A stretch of 64,000 nt of DNA from Hymenobacter nivis (lineage in GTDB: Bacteria; Bacteroidota; Bacteroidia; Cytophagales; Hymenobacteraceae): positions 124,753 to 188,752 of the forward strand of contig NZ_RCYZ01000002.1 of assembly GCF_006439025.1 (NCBI RefSeq), read 5' to 3'. Position 1 is the stretch's first letter, and each line of letters begins with the position of its first letter. This document shows, in pieces, positions 43,688-52,305 of the stretch. Under the pieces are notes generated by a model that was not told the origin of the DNA, did no database searches, and saw only the letters and a program-made list of their open reading frames with translations. The position numbers were made by a program, and so were the translations under genes.

Positions 43688-45172
43688 ATGAAGCAAGCCC
43701 TCGAACAAGAAACGCCCGCCGACCTCGCCGTGCCCGGCGGCCACCTCCACGCCGACCCCCACGGCCTGCAAGACGTGCTGCGCCAGCTCGGCGTGGAAGC
43801 CGACAACGCCGCCTACGCCACCGGCCGCACCTGGGGCGGGGCCCCCAACGCCGAGCGCCGCGTCATCAACGCGCCCGCCGACGGCCAGCGCATTGCCAGC
43901 GTGGCCTTCGCCACGGCCGCCGACTACGAAACCGTGGTGCAGGCCGCCACCGAAGCCTTCAAAACCTGGCGCCTCGTGCCGGCCCCCAAGCGCGGCGACA
44001 TCGTGCGCCAGATTGGCAACAAGCTGCGCGAGTGCAAGGAGCCGCTGGGCAAGCTGGTGAGCGCCGAAATGGGCAAAATCCTGCAGGAAGGCCTGGGCGA
44101 AGTGCAGGAAATGATTGACATCTGCGACTTTGCCGTGGGCCTGAGCCGGCAGCTGCACGGCTTCACCATGCACTCGGAGCGGCCCGCGCACCGCATGTAC
44201 GACCAGTACCAGCCGCTGGGCGTGGTGGGCATCATCTCGGCCTTCAACTTCCCGGTGGCCGTGTGGAGCTGGAACGCCATGCTGGCCGCCGTGTGCGGCG
44301 ACGTGAGCATCTGGAAGCCCTCGGAGAAAACGCCCCTTACAGCCGTGGCCGTGCAGCACATCATCAAGAGCGTGCTGGCCGACAACGACATCCCCGAAGG
44401 CGTGTTCAACCTGATCATTGGCGACGCCACCATCGGCGCGGCCCTGGCCGCCGACCGGCGCGTGCCGCTGGTGTCGGCCACGGGCAGCACCCGCATGGGC
44501 CGCAAGGTGGGCGAAGTGGTGGGCGCCCGCCTGGGCCGCGCCCTGCTGGAGCTGGGCGGCAACAACGCCATCGTCGTCACGAAAAATGCCGACCTGAACA
44601 TCGCCATTCGCGCCATCGTGTTTGGGGCGGTGGGCACGGCCGGGCAGCGCTGCACCAGCACCCGCCGCGTCATCATCGAGGACAGCATTTTTGAGGACGT
44701 GAAGCAGCGCCTGCTGGCCGTGTACCCCAAGCTGCCCATCGGCCACCCGCTGCAGGAAGGCACCCTCGTGGGGCCCCTCATCGACGCCGCCGCGGTGGCC
44801 GCCTTCACCGGGGCCCTGGAGAAAGTGCAGGCCGAAGGCGGCACGCTGCTGACCGGCGGCGAGGTGCTGAGCGGCGCCGAATACGCCGGCGGCCACTACG
44901 TGCGCCCCGCGCTGGTGGAGGTGGAAAACCACTACGCCACGGTGCAGGAAGAAACCTTCGCGCCCATCCTCTACCTCATCAAGTACAGCGGCGACGTGCA
45001 AAACGCCATCGACCTGCAAAACGACGTGCGCCAGGGCCTGAGCAGCAGCATCTTCACCCTGAACATGCGCGAGGCCGAGGCCTTCCTGGCCGCCAGCGGC
45101 TCCGACTGCGGCATTGCCAACGTGAACATCGGCACGAGCGGAGCGGAAATGAGTACGGTCGCCGCCAAGTGA
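43688..45172 (+). pseudogene. ALDH7-type aldehyde dehydrogenase, 3' end lost at IS junction
   Basis: An aldehyde dehydrogenase of the antiquitin/ALDH7 branch (alpha-aminoadipate semialdehyde or piperideine-6-carboxylate dehydrogenase type). From the ATG at 43688 the sequence is normal: VGIISAFNFPVAVWSWNAML, GSTRMGRKVGEVVGARLGRA, LLELGGNNAIV and the catalytic Cys in VGTAGQRCTSTRRV. It stays in family register through GLSSSIFTLNM and GIANVNIGTSGAE (about 45147), then continues only as MSTVAAK, which is transposase sequence read in reverse. The usual last ~45 residues (GGAFGGEK...GGGRESGSD...) are absent. The Cys is retained, but loss of the C-terminal oligomerisation/active-site-lid segment probably inactivates it. 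Confidence 0.88.
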
Positions 45173-45887
45173 ATGAAGGCCAAAAAGTGCGCGTCGAGCT
45201 TGTCGTAGCGCGTGGCCACGCGCCGAAACTGCTTTAAACGGCTGAAAAGCCGCTCGATGGGGTGGCGCTGGGCGTAGCGGACCGCATCGTAGGCCCGCGG
45301 GAAGAGGCGCTTGCGCCGGGGCGGAATCACGGCACAGGTGCCACGGGCGGCCAGTGCGGCCACGAGCGGGTCGGAATCGTAACCCCGGTCGGCGATGAGG
45401 TACGCCGGGGCCAAGCCCTCGAGCAGGGGCAAGGCCTGTGGCGCGTCATGGCGCTGGCCCGCCGTCAGACCACAACGCACCAACCGGCCGCGCGCATCGG
45501 CGACCGAGTGCAGCTTGCTGGTCAAGCCGCCGCGGCTGCGGCCCAGGGCTTGCGGCCCGTTTTTTTGCGCGCCCCGCTCGCGTGCTGGTGCGCCCGTACG
45601 GTGGTCGAATCGACGAGCAGCGTGTGCAGGGCATCGTTTTGCTGCACGGCTGCCAGCACCCGGGCCCACACCCCGGAGGCGGTCCAGCGCTGGAAACGCG
45701 TGTACGTCGTGTGCCAGTTGCCCCAGGCGGCGGGCAGCGCCCGCCACCGGCAGCCGTTGCGGGCCAGCCAAAGCACCGCTTCTACGAAGCGCCGATTGTC
45801 CTGGCCGCGGCCCCCGCTCGTGCCCTCCCGGCCGGGCAACAGCGGCGCGATGCGCGCCCACTGCGCGTCTGTCAACAGGTAATCCAT
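45149..45887 (-). pseudogene. IS5-family transposase with -1 frameshift site, 3'-truncated
   Basis: Two overlapping frames encode a DDE transposase. The first starts MDYLLTDAQWARIAPLLPGR and reaches the first catalytic Asp in LLVDSTTVRAHQHASGA; it stops at 45522. The second frame continues GPQALGRSRGGLTSKLHSVA, holds the second Asp in LIADRGYDSDPLV and the Glu in RHPIERLFSRLKQFRRVATR, and ends FLAFIHLAATVL at the ALDH junction. On the coding strand an A7 run followed by C (45560-45566) lies exactly in the overlap; a -1 slip there joins the frames. This two-frame design is typical of the IS427 group. The last few residues and the stop are lost. Confidence 0.85.
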
Positions 45888-45922
45888 GGCCCAAATTAAT
45901 AATCACTGTTAACACCTCCTAG
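45149..45922 (-). mobile_element. IS5/IS427-like insertion sequence, truncated at its transposase 3' end
   Basis: The right end is intact: reading into the element on the minus strand it begins CTAGGAGGTGTTAACAGTG, then the transposase start at 45887. The left end runs into the ALDH gene with no transposase stop codon and no copy of the GGAGGTGTTAACA terminus, so roughly the last few dozen bases are missing. CTAG at 45919-45922 could be a target duplication or part of the terminus. Confidence 0.82.
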
Positions 45923-46220
45923 TGCAGGGCATCGTTTTGCTGCACGGCTGCCAGCACCCGGGCCCACACCCCGGAGGCGGTCCAGCGCTGGAAACGCGTG
46001 TACGTCGTGTGCCAGTTGCCCCAGGCGGCGGGCAGCGCCCGCCACCGGCAGCCGTTGCGGGCCAGCCAAAGCACCGCTTCTACGAAGCGCCGATTGTCCT
46101 GGCCGCGGCCCCCGCTCGTGCCCTCCCGGCCGGGCAACAGCGGCGCGATGCGCGCCCACTGCGCGTCTGTCAACAGGTAATCCATGGCCCAAATTAATAA
46201 TCACTGTTAACACCTCCTAG
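45923..46220 (-). repeat. 298-bp tandem duplicate of the IS 5' part
   Basis: Positions 45923-46220 repeat 45625-45922 without any difference I can see. The copy contains the intact IS terminus, the transposase start (MDYLLTDAQW at 46185) and its first ~88 codons, then breaks. The end of the copy abuts the TSUP gene, and the CTAG at 46217-46220 supplies that gene's stop codon. Either a tandem duplication or a second IS copy deleted internally would give this structure. Confidence 0.9.
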
Positions 46221-47527
46221 CTAAACAGGGCCCCCAGGTAGTGCCAGATGGCGGCCACGTCCACTTTGCGCAGGGCCCACAGGCTCCACACCACCACCAT
46301 GGTGCCCACGCCCACGAACATCCAGCGGGTGGGCAGGCGGCCGGCCAAGCGCGCGGCCAGGGGCGCGGCCGCCACGCCGCCCACGATGAGGCCGGCCACG
46401 ATTTGCCAGTGCGAGAGGCCCAGGATGGAGAAAAAGGTAAGAGCGCTGGCGAACGTCACGAAGAACTCGACCAGGCTGACGGTGCCGATGACGTAGTTGG
46501 GCGTGCGGCCGTTGGCGATGAGCGTGCTCGTGACCAGGGGCCCCCATCCGCCGCCGCCGAACGAGTCGAGGAAGCCGCCGGCGCCGGCCAGCCAGCCGGC
46601 GTTTTTCACCTTGCGGCGCTGCTGGGCCTGCTTGCGCACGGCCTTGCTGATGATGCGCACGCCCAGCCCGAGCAGGTATAGCGCCAGCACCGGCTTGATA
46701 ATGTTGGCGTACTGGTCGCCGAACTTGGCCAGCAGCAGGGCCCCGCTGACGGAGCCCAGAATGCCCGGCAGTAGCAACACTTTGAACAGGCGCTTGTTGA
46801 CGTTGCCAAACCGGTAGTGGTTGTAGCCCGAGGCGCCGCTGGCGAACATCTCGGCCGTGTGGATGCTGGCGCTGACCGACGCCGGGCTCAGCCCCAGCGA
46901 CATCAGGCTGATGGCCGACACCACGCCGTAGCCCATGCCCAGCATCCCGTCGATGAGCTGGGCAATGAAGCCCACCGCCACGAATGTGTAGAACGTGCCT
47001 GACGAGCGGGCCACGCCCCACACCTGCTGCCAGGTGAAGTAATACGACAAAATATTGAGCACCAAAAAGACGGCGAAGGCCCCCAGCGAGGCCGTGGCCA
47101 CGCGCTGCCAGTAATCGACGGCCGCGGCTTCCTCGGCGGGGCCGAAAGCAGCCACGGCGTGCAGCCGGCGCGCCGACGAGGCGGCGCGCACGCGGCCGTG
47201 CAGCGCCGCGTCAGTGGCGGCCACCAGCACCAGGTCGTGGCCCACTAGGTCTTCGGGCTCGAAGGTGCGGCGGCGCAAAATCACCTGCTCGTGCTGGGCC
47301 GCCAGCGCGTAAAGAGCCGGCAGCAGGTGCGGGGCCACCACCGTGATGGCGGCGTGCGGATGCTCGTGCAGCACGGCCGTGAGCTGGGCCAGGGCTTCGT
47401 CGCCGCCGCCCACCAGCAACACCCGCCGCTGCTCCAGGTCGAGGAACACGGGCAGCGAGGGCCCGCTGGGGGCCCCAGCGGCCGGGCCCCGGGCGGGCGG
47501 CGCAGATACAAGCAGGTCGGTAGCCAT
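46217..47527 (-). CDS. Siroheme-synthase-like NAD domain fused to TSUP transporter
   Basis: A 436-residue fusion. Residues ~28-135 form a Rossmann domain like the CysG N-terminal/Met8 precorrin-2 dehydrogenase: LPVFLDLEQRRVLLVGGGDE, ITVVAPHLLPALYALAA, HDLVLVAATDAALHGRVRAA. The usual NVxD segment and the dimerisation domain are not recognisable. From ~148 on there are about eight membrane helices of the TauE/SafE (TSUP) family, including FIAQLIDGMLGMGYGVVSA and AGGFLDSFGGGGWGPLVTST. It is last in the sulfate assimilation cluster. I infer a sulfite, sulfate or organosulfonate transporter linked to siroheme making. The stop codon lies in the IS end, so the native C-terminus may have been altered. 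Confidence 0.87.
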   Translation of the reverse strand: MATDLLVSAPPARGPAAGAPSGPSLPVFLDLEQRRVLLVGGGDEALAQLTAVLHEHPHAAITVVAPHLLPALYALAAQHEQVILRRRTFEPEDLVGHDLVLVAATDAALHGRVRAASSARRLHAVAAFGPAEEAAAVDYWQRVATASLGAFAVFLVLNILSYYFTWQQVWGVARSSGTFYTFVAVGFIAQLIDGMLGMGYGVVSAISLMSLGLSPASVSASIHTAEMFASGASGYNHYRFGNVNKRLFKVLLLPGILGSVSGALLLAKFGDQYANIIKPVLALYLLGLGVRIISKAVRKQAQQRRKVKNAGWLAGAGGFLDSFGGGGWGPLVTSTLIANGRTPNYVIGTVSLVEFFVTFASALTFFSILGLSHWQIVAGLIVGGVAAAPLAARLAGRLPTRWMFVGVGTMVVVWSLWALRKVDVAAIWHYLGALFS

Positions 47528-47547
47528 ATTCAGCTGTAAAATAAGAC

Positions 47548-49260
47548 TTAATCGTGGAAGTCTAGTCCTTTTACCGTGGCTTTTACCACGCCGGTGCGCA
47601 CCACGAAGTCGCCGAAGCCCTCGCCGGGGGCCCGGTTGGCGGCGTAGGCGGCCAGCAGCGGCGTCAGTTCGCGCAGGATGCCGTCCTCGTCCAGCATTTC
47701 GCGGTACAGCTTGTTGAGGCGCTCGCCGAAGTGGTCGGCGCCGAGGTACAGGTTGTAGCGGCCGGGGGCCTTGCCCACCAGCCCGATTTCGCCCAGGTAG
47801 GGGCGGGCGCAGCCGTTGGGGCAGCCCGTCATGCGGATGAGGATGCCGGCCTCGGCCAGTCCGTGGGCGCGCACCACGGCGTCGAGCTTGTCGAGCAGCT
47901 GGGGCAGGTAGCGCTCGGCTTCGGCGAAGGCCTGCGAGCAGGTGTTCAGGGCCACGCAGGCCAGGGCCCCGCGGCGCAGGGCAGTGAGCTGCTCGGCCTT
48001 GGGCGCGGCGCCGTTTTCTTCCAGGATGGCCTGGATGCGGGCGCGGTGGGCAGGCGCGATGTTGGCCAGAATCAGGTTCTGGTTGCCGGTGAGGCGGAAC
48101 TCGCCGGTGTGGAAGGCGCTGATTTCGCGCAGCGCCGACTTGAGCCGGTAGCCCGGCCGGTCGAGGATGCGGCCGCCCTCCACGAACAGCACGAGGTGCG
48201 AGGGCCCGTCCGGGGCCCCCGTCCACCCGAAGGCGTCGCTGGAGCTGTGGAACTGGTAGGGCTGGGCCGGGGCCAACTCGTAGCCCAGGCGCTGGTGCAG
48301 CTCGGCCACGAAGGCGGGCAGGCCCACGCGGTCGATGGTGTACTTGAGGCGCGAGAGCTTGCGGTTTTCGCGGTTGCCCCAGTCACGCTGGATGGTCACC
48401 ACCTTCTCGCACACGTCCAGCACCTTGTCGGCGGGCACGAAGCCGATGAGGTCGGCCAGGCGCGGGTAGGTTTCATTCATGCCGAACGTCATGCCTAGGC
48501 CCCCGCCCACGGCCACGTTGAAGCCTAGCAGCGCACCGTTTTCCTCGATGGCGATGAGGCCGATGTCGTTCGAGAAGATGTCGGAATCGTTGTAGGGCGG
48601 CAGGGCCAGGGCAATTTTGAACTTGCGCGGCAGGTAGGTGTGGCCGTAAATCGGCTCGTCGTCCACGGCCTCGGTGGTTTCCTGGAGGTCGCCGTCGAGC
48701 CAGATTTCGCGGTATGCCGTGGTGCGCGGCGTGAGGTGCGCGCTGATGGCCTGGGCAATGCCCACCACTGCGCCGTGCACCGCCGATTCGTGCGGGTTGG
48801 TGTTGCACATCACGTTGCGGTTCACGTCGCCGCAGCCTGCAATGCTGTCCATCTGCACTTCGTTAAACCCCTGAATGGCGGCGGGCAAGTTGCGCTTCAG
48901 CACGCCGTGCAGTTGGAAGGTCTGGCGCGTGGTGAGCTTCATGGTGCCGTTGCCGTAGGCGTCGCTCAGCGCGTCCATGCGCTGCCACTGCGCGGCCGAG
49001 GCCACGCCGCCCGGCACCCGCACCCGGATCATGAACGAGAACAGCGGCTCGAGTTTCTGGCGCTTCCGCTCGCTCTCCAGGTCGCGGTCCGTTTGCTGGT
49101 ACGAGCCGTGGAACTTGATGAGGTGGGTGTCGTCGGGGTTGAGGGCCCCGGTGAGGCGGTTGGCGAGGCTTTCCACCAGCGTGCCGCGCAGGTAGCGGCT
49201 GGCAATTTTAACGTGCTCAACTTCGGAAAGCTTGGGAGCGGGGGCGGTGGTATCGGACAT
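47548..49260 (-). CDS. cysI: Assimilatory sulfite reductase, hemoprotein subunit
   Basis: A 570-residue siroheme/[4Fe-4S] sulfite reductase, close to the length of E. coli CysI. It reduces sulfite to sulfide with six electrons. All four cluster/siroheme ligands are present: C435 and C441 in ACVALNTCSQAFAEAERYLP, C480 and C484 in MTGCPNGCARPYLGEIGLVG. Siroheme-side motifs include GNGTMKLTTRQTFQLHGVLK and GCGDVNRNVMCN. The start at 49260 (MSDTTAPAPKLSEVEHVK) is family-like; a longer frame upstream is noncoding. A cysJ-like flavoprotein and siroheme genes are in the same cluster. Confidence 0.95.
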   Translation of the reverse strand: MSDTTAPAPKLSEVEHVKIASRYLRGTLVESLANRLTGALNPDDTHLIKFHGSYQQTDRDLESERKRQKLEPLFSFMIRVRVPGGVASAAQWQRMDALSDAYGNGTMKLTTRQTFQLHGVLKRNLPAAIQGFNEVQMDSIAGCGDVNRNVMCNTNPHESAVHGAVVGIAQAISAHLTPRTTAYREIWLDGDLQETTEAVDDEPIYGHTYLPRKFKIALALPPYNDSDIFSNDIGLIAIEENGALLGFNVAVGGGLGMTFGMNETYPRLADLIGFVPADKVLDVCEKVVTIQRDWGNRENRKLSRLKYTIDRVGLPAFVAELHQRLGYELAPAQPYQFHSSSDAFGWTGAPDGPSHLVLFVEGGRILDRPGYRLKSALREISAFHTGEFRLTGNQNLILANIAPAHRARIQAILEENGAAPKAEQLTALRRGALACVALNTCSQAFAEAERYLPQLLDKLDAVVRAHGLAEAGILIRMTGCPNGCARPYLGEIGLVGKAPGRYNLYLGADHFGERLNKLYREMLDEDGILRELTPLLAAYAANRAPGEGFGDFVVRTGVVKATVKGLDFHD

Positions 49261-49295
49261 GGAATGGGAGGGAAATGGGCAGGGAGAACGTGCCG

Positions 49296-52193
49296 CTAGT
49301 GCAGCACCGTGGCGTCGAACACGACGCTCGCGTAGTACAGGGCCCCAATGGTGGGCCCGGCGGCGTACTGGTAGTAGCGCTGGTTGAAGAGGTTGGTGCC
49401 GCCGAGCTTGATGGTGGACTTGAGGGCGGGCACGCGCAGGTTCACCTGGGCGTCGAGGGTTTGGTAGGCGGGCACTTGGCCGTTGGCCAGCGGGCTTTCC
49501 CAGTAAAAGGATTGCTGCCAGCGCCAGTTCACGTTGAAGCCGAAATTGCGCACAATCTCGCGGTTGCCGAAGGAGAGGTTGGTGGCCCACTTCGGGGTGT
49601 TGAAACCGGTGACGAACACATCGGTTTGGTTGTTGGCCGACAACGCGTTGTAGTTCACGTTGCCGGCCAGGGTGAACTTCTGGTAGAAGTTGTAGGTCAG
49701 GCCCAGCGTCGAGCCGTAGCTGCGGTAGTCTTGGCGCGAGTTGGTGTACACGCGGTAGCGGTCCTGGCGGGCGTCGCGGTTGGCGCGCAGGGCGGCCACG
49801 GCGGCATCGGCGGTGCCCACGGCCACTTGGTTGCCGTTGGCGTCTTTGGGCACGCTCACCTCCACCTGGCCCAGGAAGCCCGAGTACACGTTGAAGTAGG
49901 CGTCGGCGTCGATGGCCAACTTATTGTCGAACAGCACGCTGCGGTAACCCACCTCGTAGGCGTTGATTTGCTCGGGCTGTTCGGTGGCCAGGTTGGCCAC
50001 CTGCAGCAGGGCGCTGTTTTGGGGCAGCGCGGCGGCCTGGGTGGCGGTGCTGCCGGCGTTGGCGGCCACGTAGGCGTTCACGGCGGCGTTGAACTGGTCG
50101 ATGCTGGCGCGGGTGTACGAGTTCTGCAGGTAGTTCAGGCCCTCGTTCACGCGGGCCAGGCCGCCCACGCGGCGCACGTTGCCGTTGTTCACGAACGACA
50201 GCGCTTCGAACAGCGATGGAAAGCGCCAGCCGTTTTGGTACGAGGCGCGGAAGTTGTGCTTCTCGGCCAGCGTGTACACGGCCGCCAGGCGCGGGTTGGC
50301 CTTGGCCGTGAACTCGGGGTTGTAGTCCACGCGCAGCGAAGCGGTCAGCTTGAGCTTGTCGTCGAGCAGCAGCTTACTGGCCTGGGCGAAGGCGCCAAAC
50401 TTCTTGTAGTACACGTAGTTGCCGCCCGGGAGGCTGCGTTCGGTCAGCGGCCGGCTGAAGTCCACAAAGTTGTTGCCGTCGGGGATGATTTGGTAAACGC
50501 GAGCGTCGGCGCCCACCAGCAGGTCAACGAACTTGACGCGGGGCCCCAGGTTCCAGAGGCCCTCGCTGTGGTAGGTGCGGCTGTGCTGCGTGAGGGCCGC
50601 CCCGCCGGGGATGGGGGCCCCGGCCACGTTCACGCCGCTATCCCAGTTGTTGATGCTGGTAATCTGGTTCTTAAGCGCGTCGAAGGCCGGGGTGCCGGGC
50701 TCGGCGCGGCCGGCGTCGGCGGCGGCGCGGGCGGCGGCCATGGCCGGGGCCAGGGCGGTGCCGGCCGCCAGCTGGCTCTGCAGCGCGGTGCGGAATTTGC
50801 CGCCCCACACGGCGTTCGAGCCGTTTTGCAGGTCCAGGTTCAGGGCCAGCGGGTTGAGGTTGTAGGAGTCGCCGGTGTTTTCGATGAGCGTGTAGGCGCG
50901 CACCACAAAGTCGCTGCCCTTCAGCTCCAGCTTGTGGTTCTGCACCGTCACGCCGTTGAGCTGGATCTTGTTGCCGCGTTGGAACACGCCGTCCATCAGG
51001 CCGTAGCGGTAGCCGTAGCTCAGCTCCAGGTTGTCGGCCAGCTTGTAGTGCAGGCTGGCGTCGGCCTTGATGTTGCGCACAATCGGGTTCACCAAATCCT
51101 TCTCGTAGTAGCCCGTGCGCGTCACCGTAAAGGCCTGGTTGCGGCCCTGGTAGGGGATGGTCACGGTCAGCGACGAGTTGGTGTCGTCGCCGTAGCGGTT
51201 CCACAAGTCGGCGGCCGGGTTGGCGGCGCCGGCCAGCTCCGGAAAGGCCGGGTTGGAGGTGGCGAGGCCCTGCGGGTTCTGGTCGGTTTGGGTGTTCGAG
51301 AGCCAGTCGGTGCCGCGCAAGTAGTCCAGGTTCACCTTGAAGGCCCACCGGGGCCCCAGGGCCTGGGCGTAGCGCACGGCGGTTTCGGTGAGGGCGCTTG
51401 GGTTGCGGTCGATGCCGTCCACGTGGTTCACCCCAATTTTCTGGTACACGCTGAGGCCCTGGTAGGTAAAGGGGCTCTTGGTGGTGAGGTTGGCCATGCC
51501 GTTGATGGCGTTCATGCCGTAGAGGGCCGAGGCGGCGCCGGGCGTAATCTCCACGCTGGCAATGTCCAATTCGGTGGGCCCGATGGCGTTGCCCAGCGGC
51601 ACGCCCAGCGTGGCGGCCTGCATGTCCACGCCGTCCACGAGCTGCATGAAGCGGAAGTTGTTGGGGATGTTGAACCCCCGGGTGTTGGGCACTTTGAAGG
51701 TGAGGCTGCTGGTGAGCATCTGCACGCCCTTCACGTTCTCCAGCGCGTCGTAGAAGCTGGGGGCCGGCGTTTCCTTGATGGCGCGAATGTCCAATTTCTC
51801 AATGGCCACCGGCGACTTCAGCCGGCTTTCCTCGACCCGCGAGGCCGACACCACCACCTCGCTGGTGAGCGTGCCCTTGGCCTCCAGCTGCACGTCGAGC
51901 GGCTGGTTGCTGCTCACAATCGGCAGCTCGATGGCCTCGTGCCCCAACGCATTGAACACGAGCGTAAACGGGTACTTGAGGCGGCCCTTAAGGGCGAACT
52001 TGCCGTCGCCGTCGCTCTGGGTGCCGGCGTTGGTGCCCTTGATGCTGATGCTGACGCCGGGCAGCGCCTCGCGGGTGCCTTTCTCGCGCACCACGCCGCT
52101 GATGGCAATGAGCTCGGTTTGGGCAAACGCCGCGCCGATGCTAGCCAGTAACAGGATCAGGAAGAGGAGAAACGAAGGGTAGTAAGCTTTCAC
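49296..52193 (-). CDS. TonB-dependent receptor in the sulfur cluster
   Basis: A 965-residue outer-membrane receptor starting with GTG at 52193. It has a signal peptide (MKAYYPSFLLFLILLLASIG...AQT), a carboxypeptidase-like regulatory domain (ISGVVREKGTREALPGVSIS, to about residue 110), a plug with APSFYDALENVKGVQMLTSS and VEITPGAASALYGMNAINGM, and a 22-strand-type barrel ending in VVFDATVLH. It lies between cysJ and cysI and directly behind a poly-Cys reading frame, so expression is probably tied to sulfur status. I infer uptake of a sulfur-containing compound; the actual substrate is unknown, and no SusD-like partner is adjacent. Confidence 0.93.
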   Translation of the reverse strand: MKAYYPSFLLFLILLLASIGAAFAQTELIAISGVVREKGTREALPGVSISIKGTNAGTQSDGDGKFALKGRLKYPFTLVFNALGHEAIELPIVSSNQPLDVQLEAKGTLTSEVVVSASRVEESRLKSPVAIEKLDIRAIKETPAPSFYDALENVKGVQMLTSSLTFKVPNTRGFNIPNNFRFMQLVDGVDMQAATLGVPLGNAIGPTELDIASVEITPGAASALYGMNAINGMANLTTKSPFTYQGLSVYQKIGVNHVDGIDRNPSALTETAVRYAQALGPRWAFKVNLDYLRGTDWLSNTQTDQNPQGLATSNPAFPELAGAANPAADLWNRYGDDTNSSLTVTIPYQGRNQAFTVTRTGYYEKDLVNPIVRNIKADASLHYKLADNLELSYGYRYGLMDGVFQRGNKIQLNGVTVQNHKLELKGSDFVVRAYTLIENTGDSYNLNPLALNLDLQNGSNAVWGGKFRTALQSQLAAGTALAPAMAAARAAADAGRAEPGTPAFDALKNQITSINNWDSGVNVAGAPIPGGAALTQHSRTYHSEGLWNLGPRVKFVDLLVGADARVYQIIPDGNNFVDFSRPLTERSLPGGNYVYYKKFGAFAQASKLLLDDKLKLTASLRVDYNPEFTAKANPRLAAVYTLAEKHNFRASYQNGWRFPSLFEALSFVNNGNVRRVGGLARVNEGLNYLQNSYTRASIDQFNAAVNAYVAANAGSTATQAAALPQNSALLQVANLATEQPEQINAYEVGYRSVLFDNKLAIDADAYFNVYSGFLGQVEVSVPKDANGNQVAVGTADAAVAALRANRDARQDRYRVYTNSRQDYRSYGSTLGLTYNFYQKFTLAGNVNYNALSANNQTDVFVTGFNTPKWATNLSFGNREIVRNFGFNVNWRWQQSFYWESPLANGQVPAYQTLDAQVNLRVPALKSTIKLGGTNLFNQRYYQYAAGPTIGALYYASVVFDATVLH

Positions 52194-52305
52194 GAAAAGT
52201 AGCAGTTGGAGTCGGGAAGGGGCCCGCCGAAGCGGACCAAAACGAACCGGGAAGCGGGCGCAAACAGCAGCCAGCGAGGCGACAACAACAGGAGGGCATG
52301 GGCAT
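52141..52305 (-). CDS. Poly-Cys leader ORF before the TonB receptor
   Basis: A 54-codon frame beginning MPMPSCCCRLAGCC: three consecutive TGT codons (52282-52290) and a TGC-TGT pair (52264-52269) fall within the first 14 codons. It is in the gap between cysJ and the receptor, and overlaps the receptor start (GTG at 52193) by 53 bases in a different frame, ending inside the receptor signal-peptide region. Cysteine codons are otherwise rare in this genome's proteins. I read it as a cysteine-responsive regulatory leader: low Cys-tRNA would stall ribosomes here and alter access to the receptor start. No SD-like site is obvious. Confidence 0.55.
   Translation of the reverse strand: MPMPSCCCRLAGCCLRPLPGSFWSASAGPFPTPTATFRESLLPFVSPLPDPVTG

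Noticed and set aside
46217..48226. A longer TSUP-fusion protein starting inside cysI
   Set aside because: The upstream part is an Arg/Pro/Ala-rich shadow of cysI. The ATG at 47527 gives the recognisable NAD-binding domain directly.
49275..52151. A 958-codon open frame on the plus strand opposite the TonB receptor
   Set aside because: It is antisense to a clear receptor gene. Its translation is Val/Gly/His/Leu-rich low complexity, the mirror of biased codon use in GC-rich DNA.
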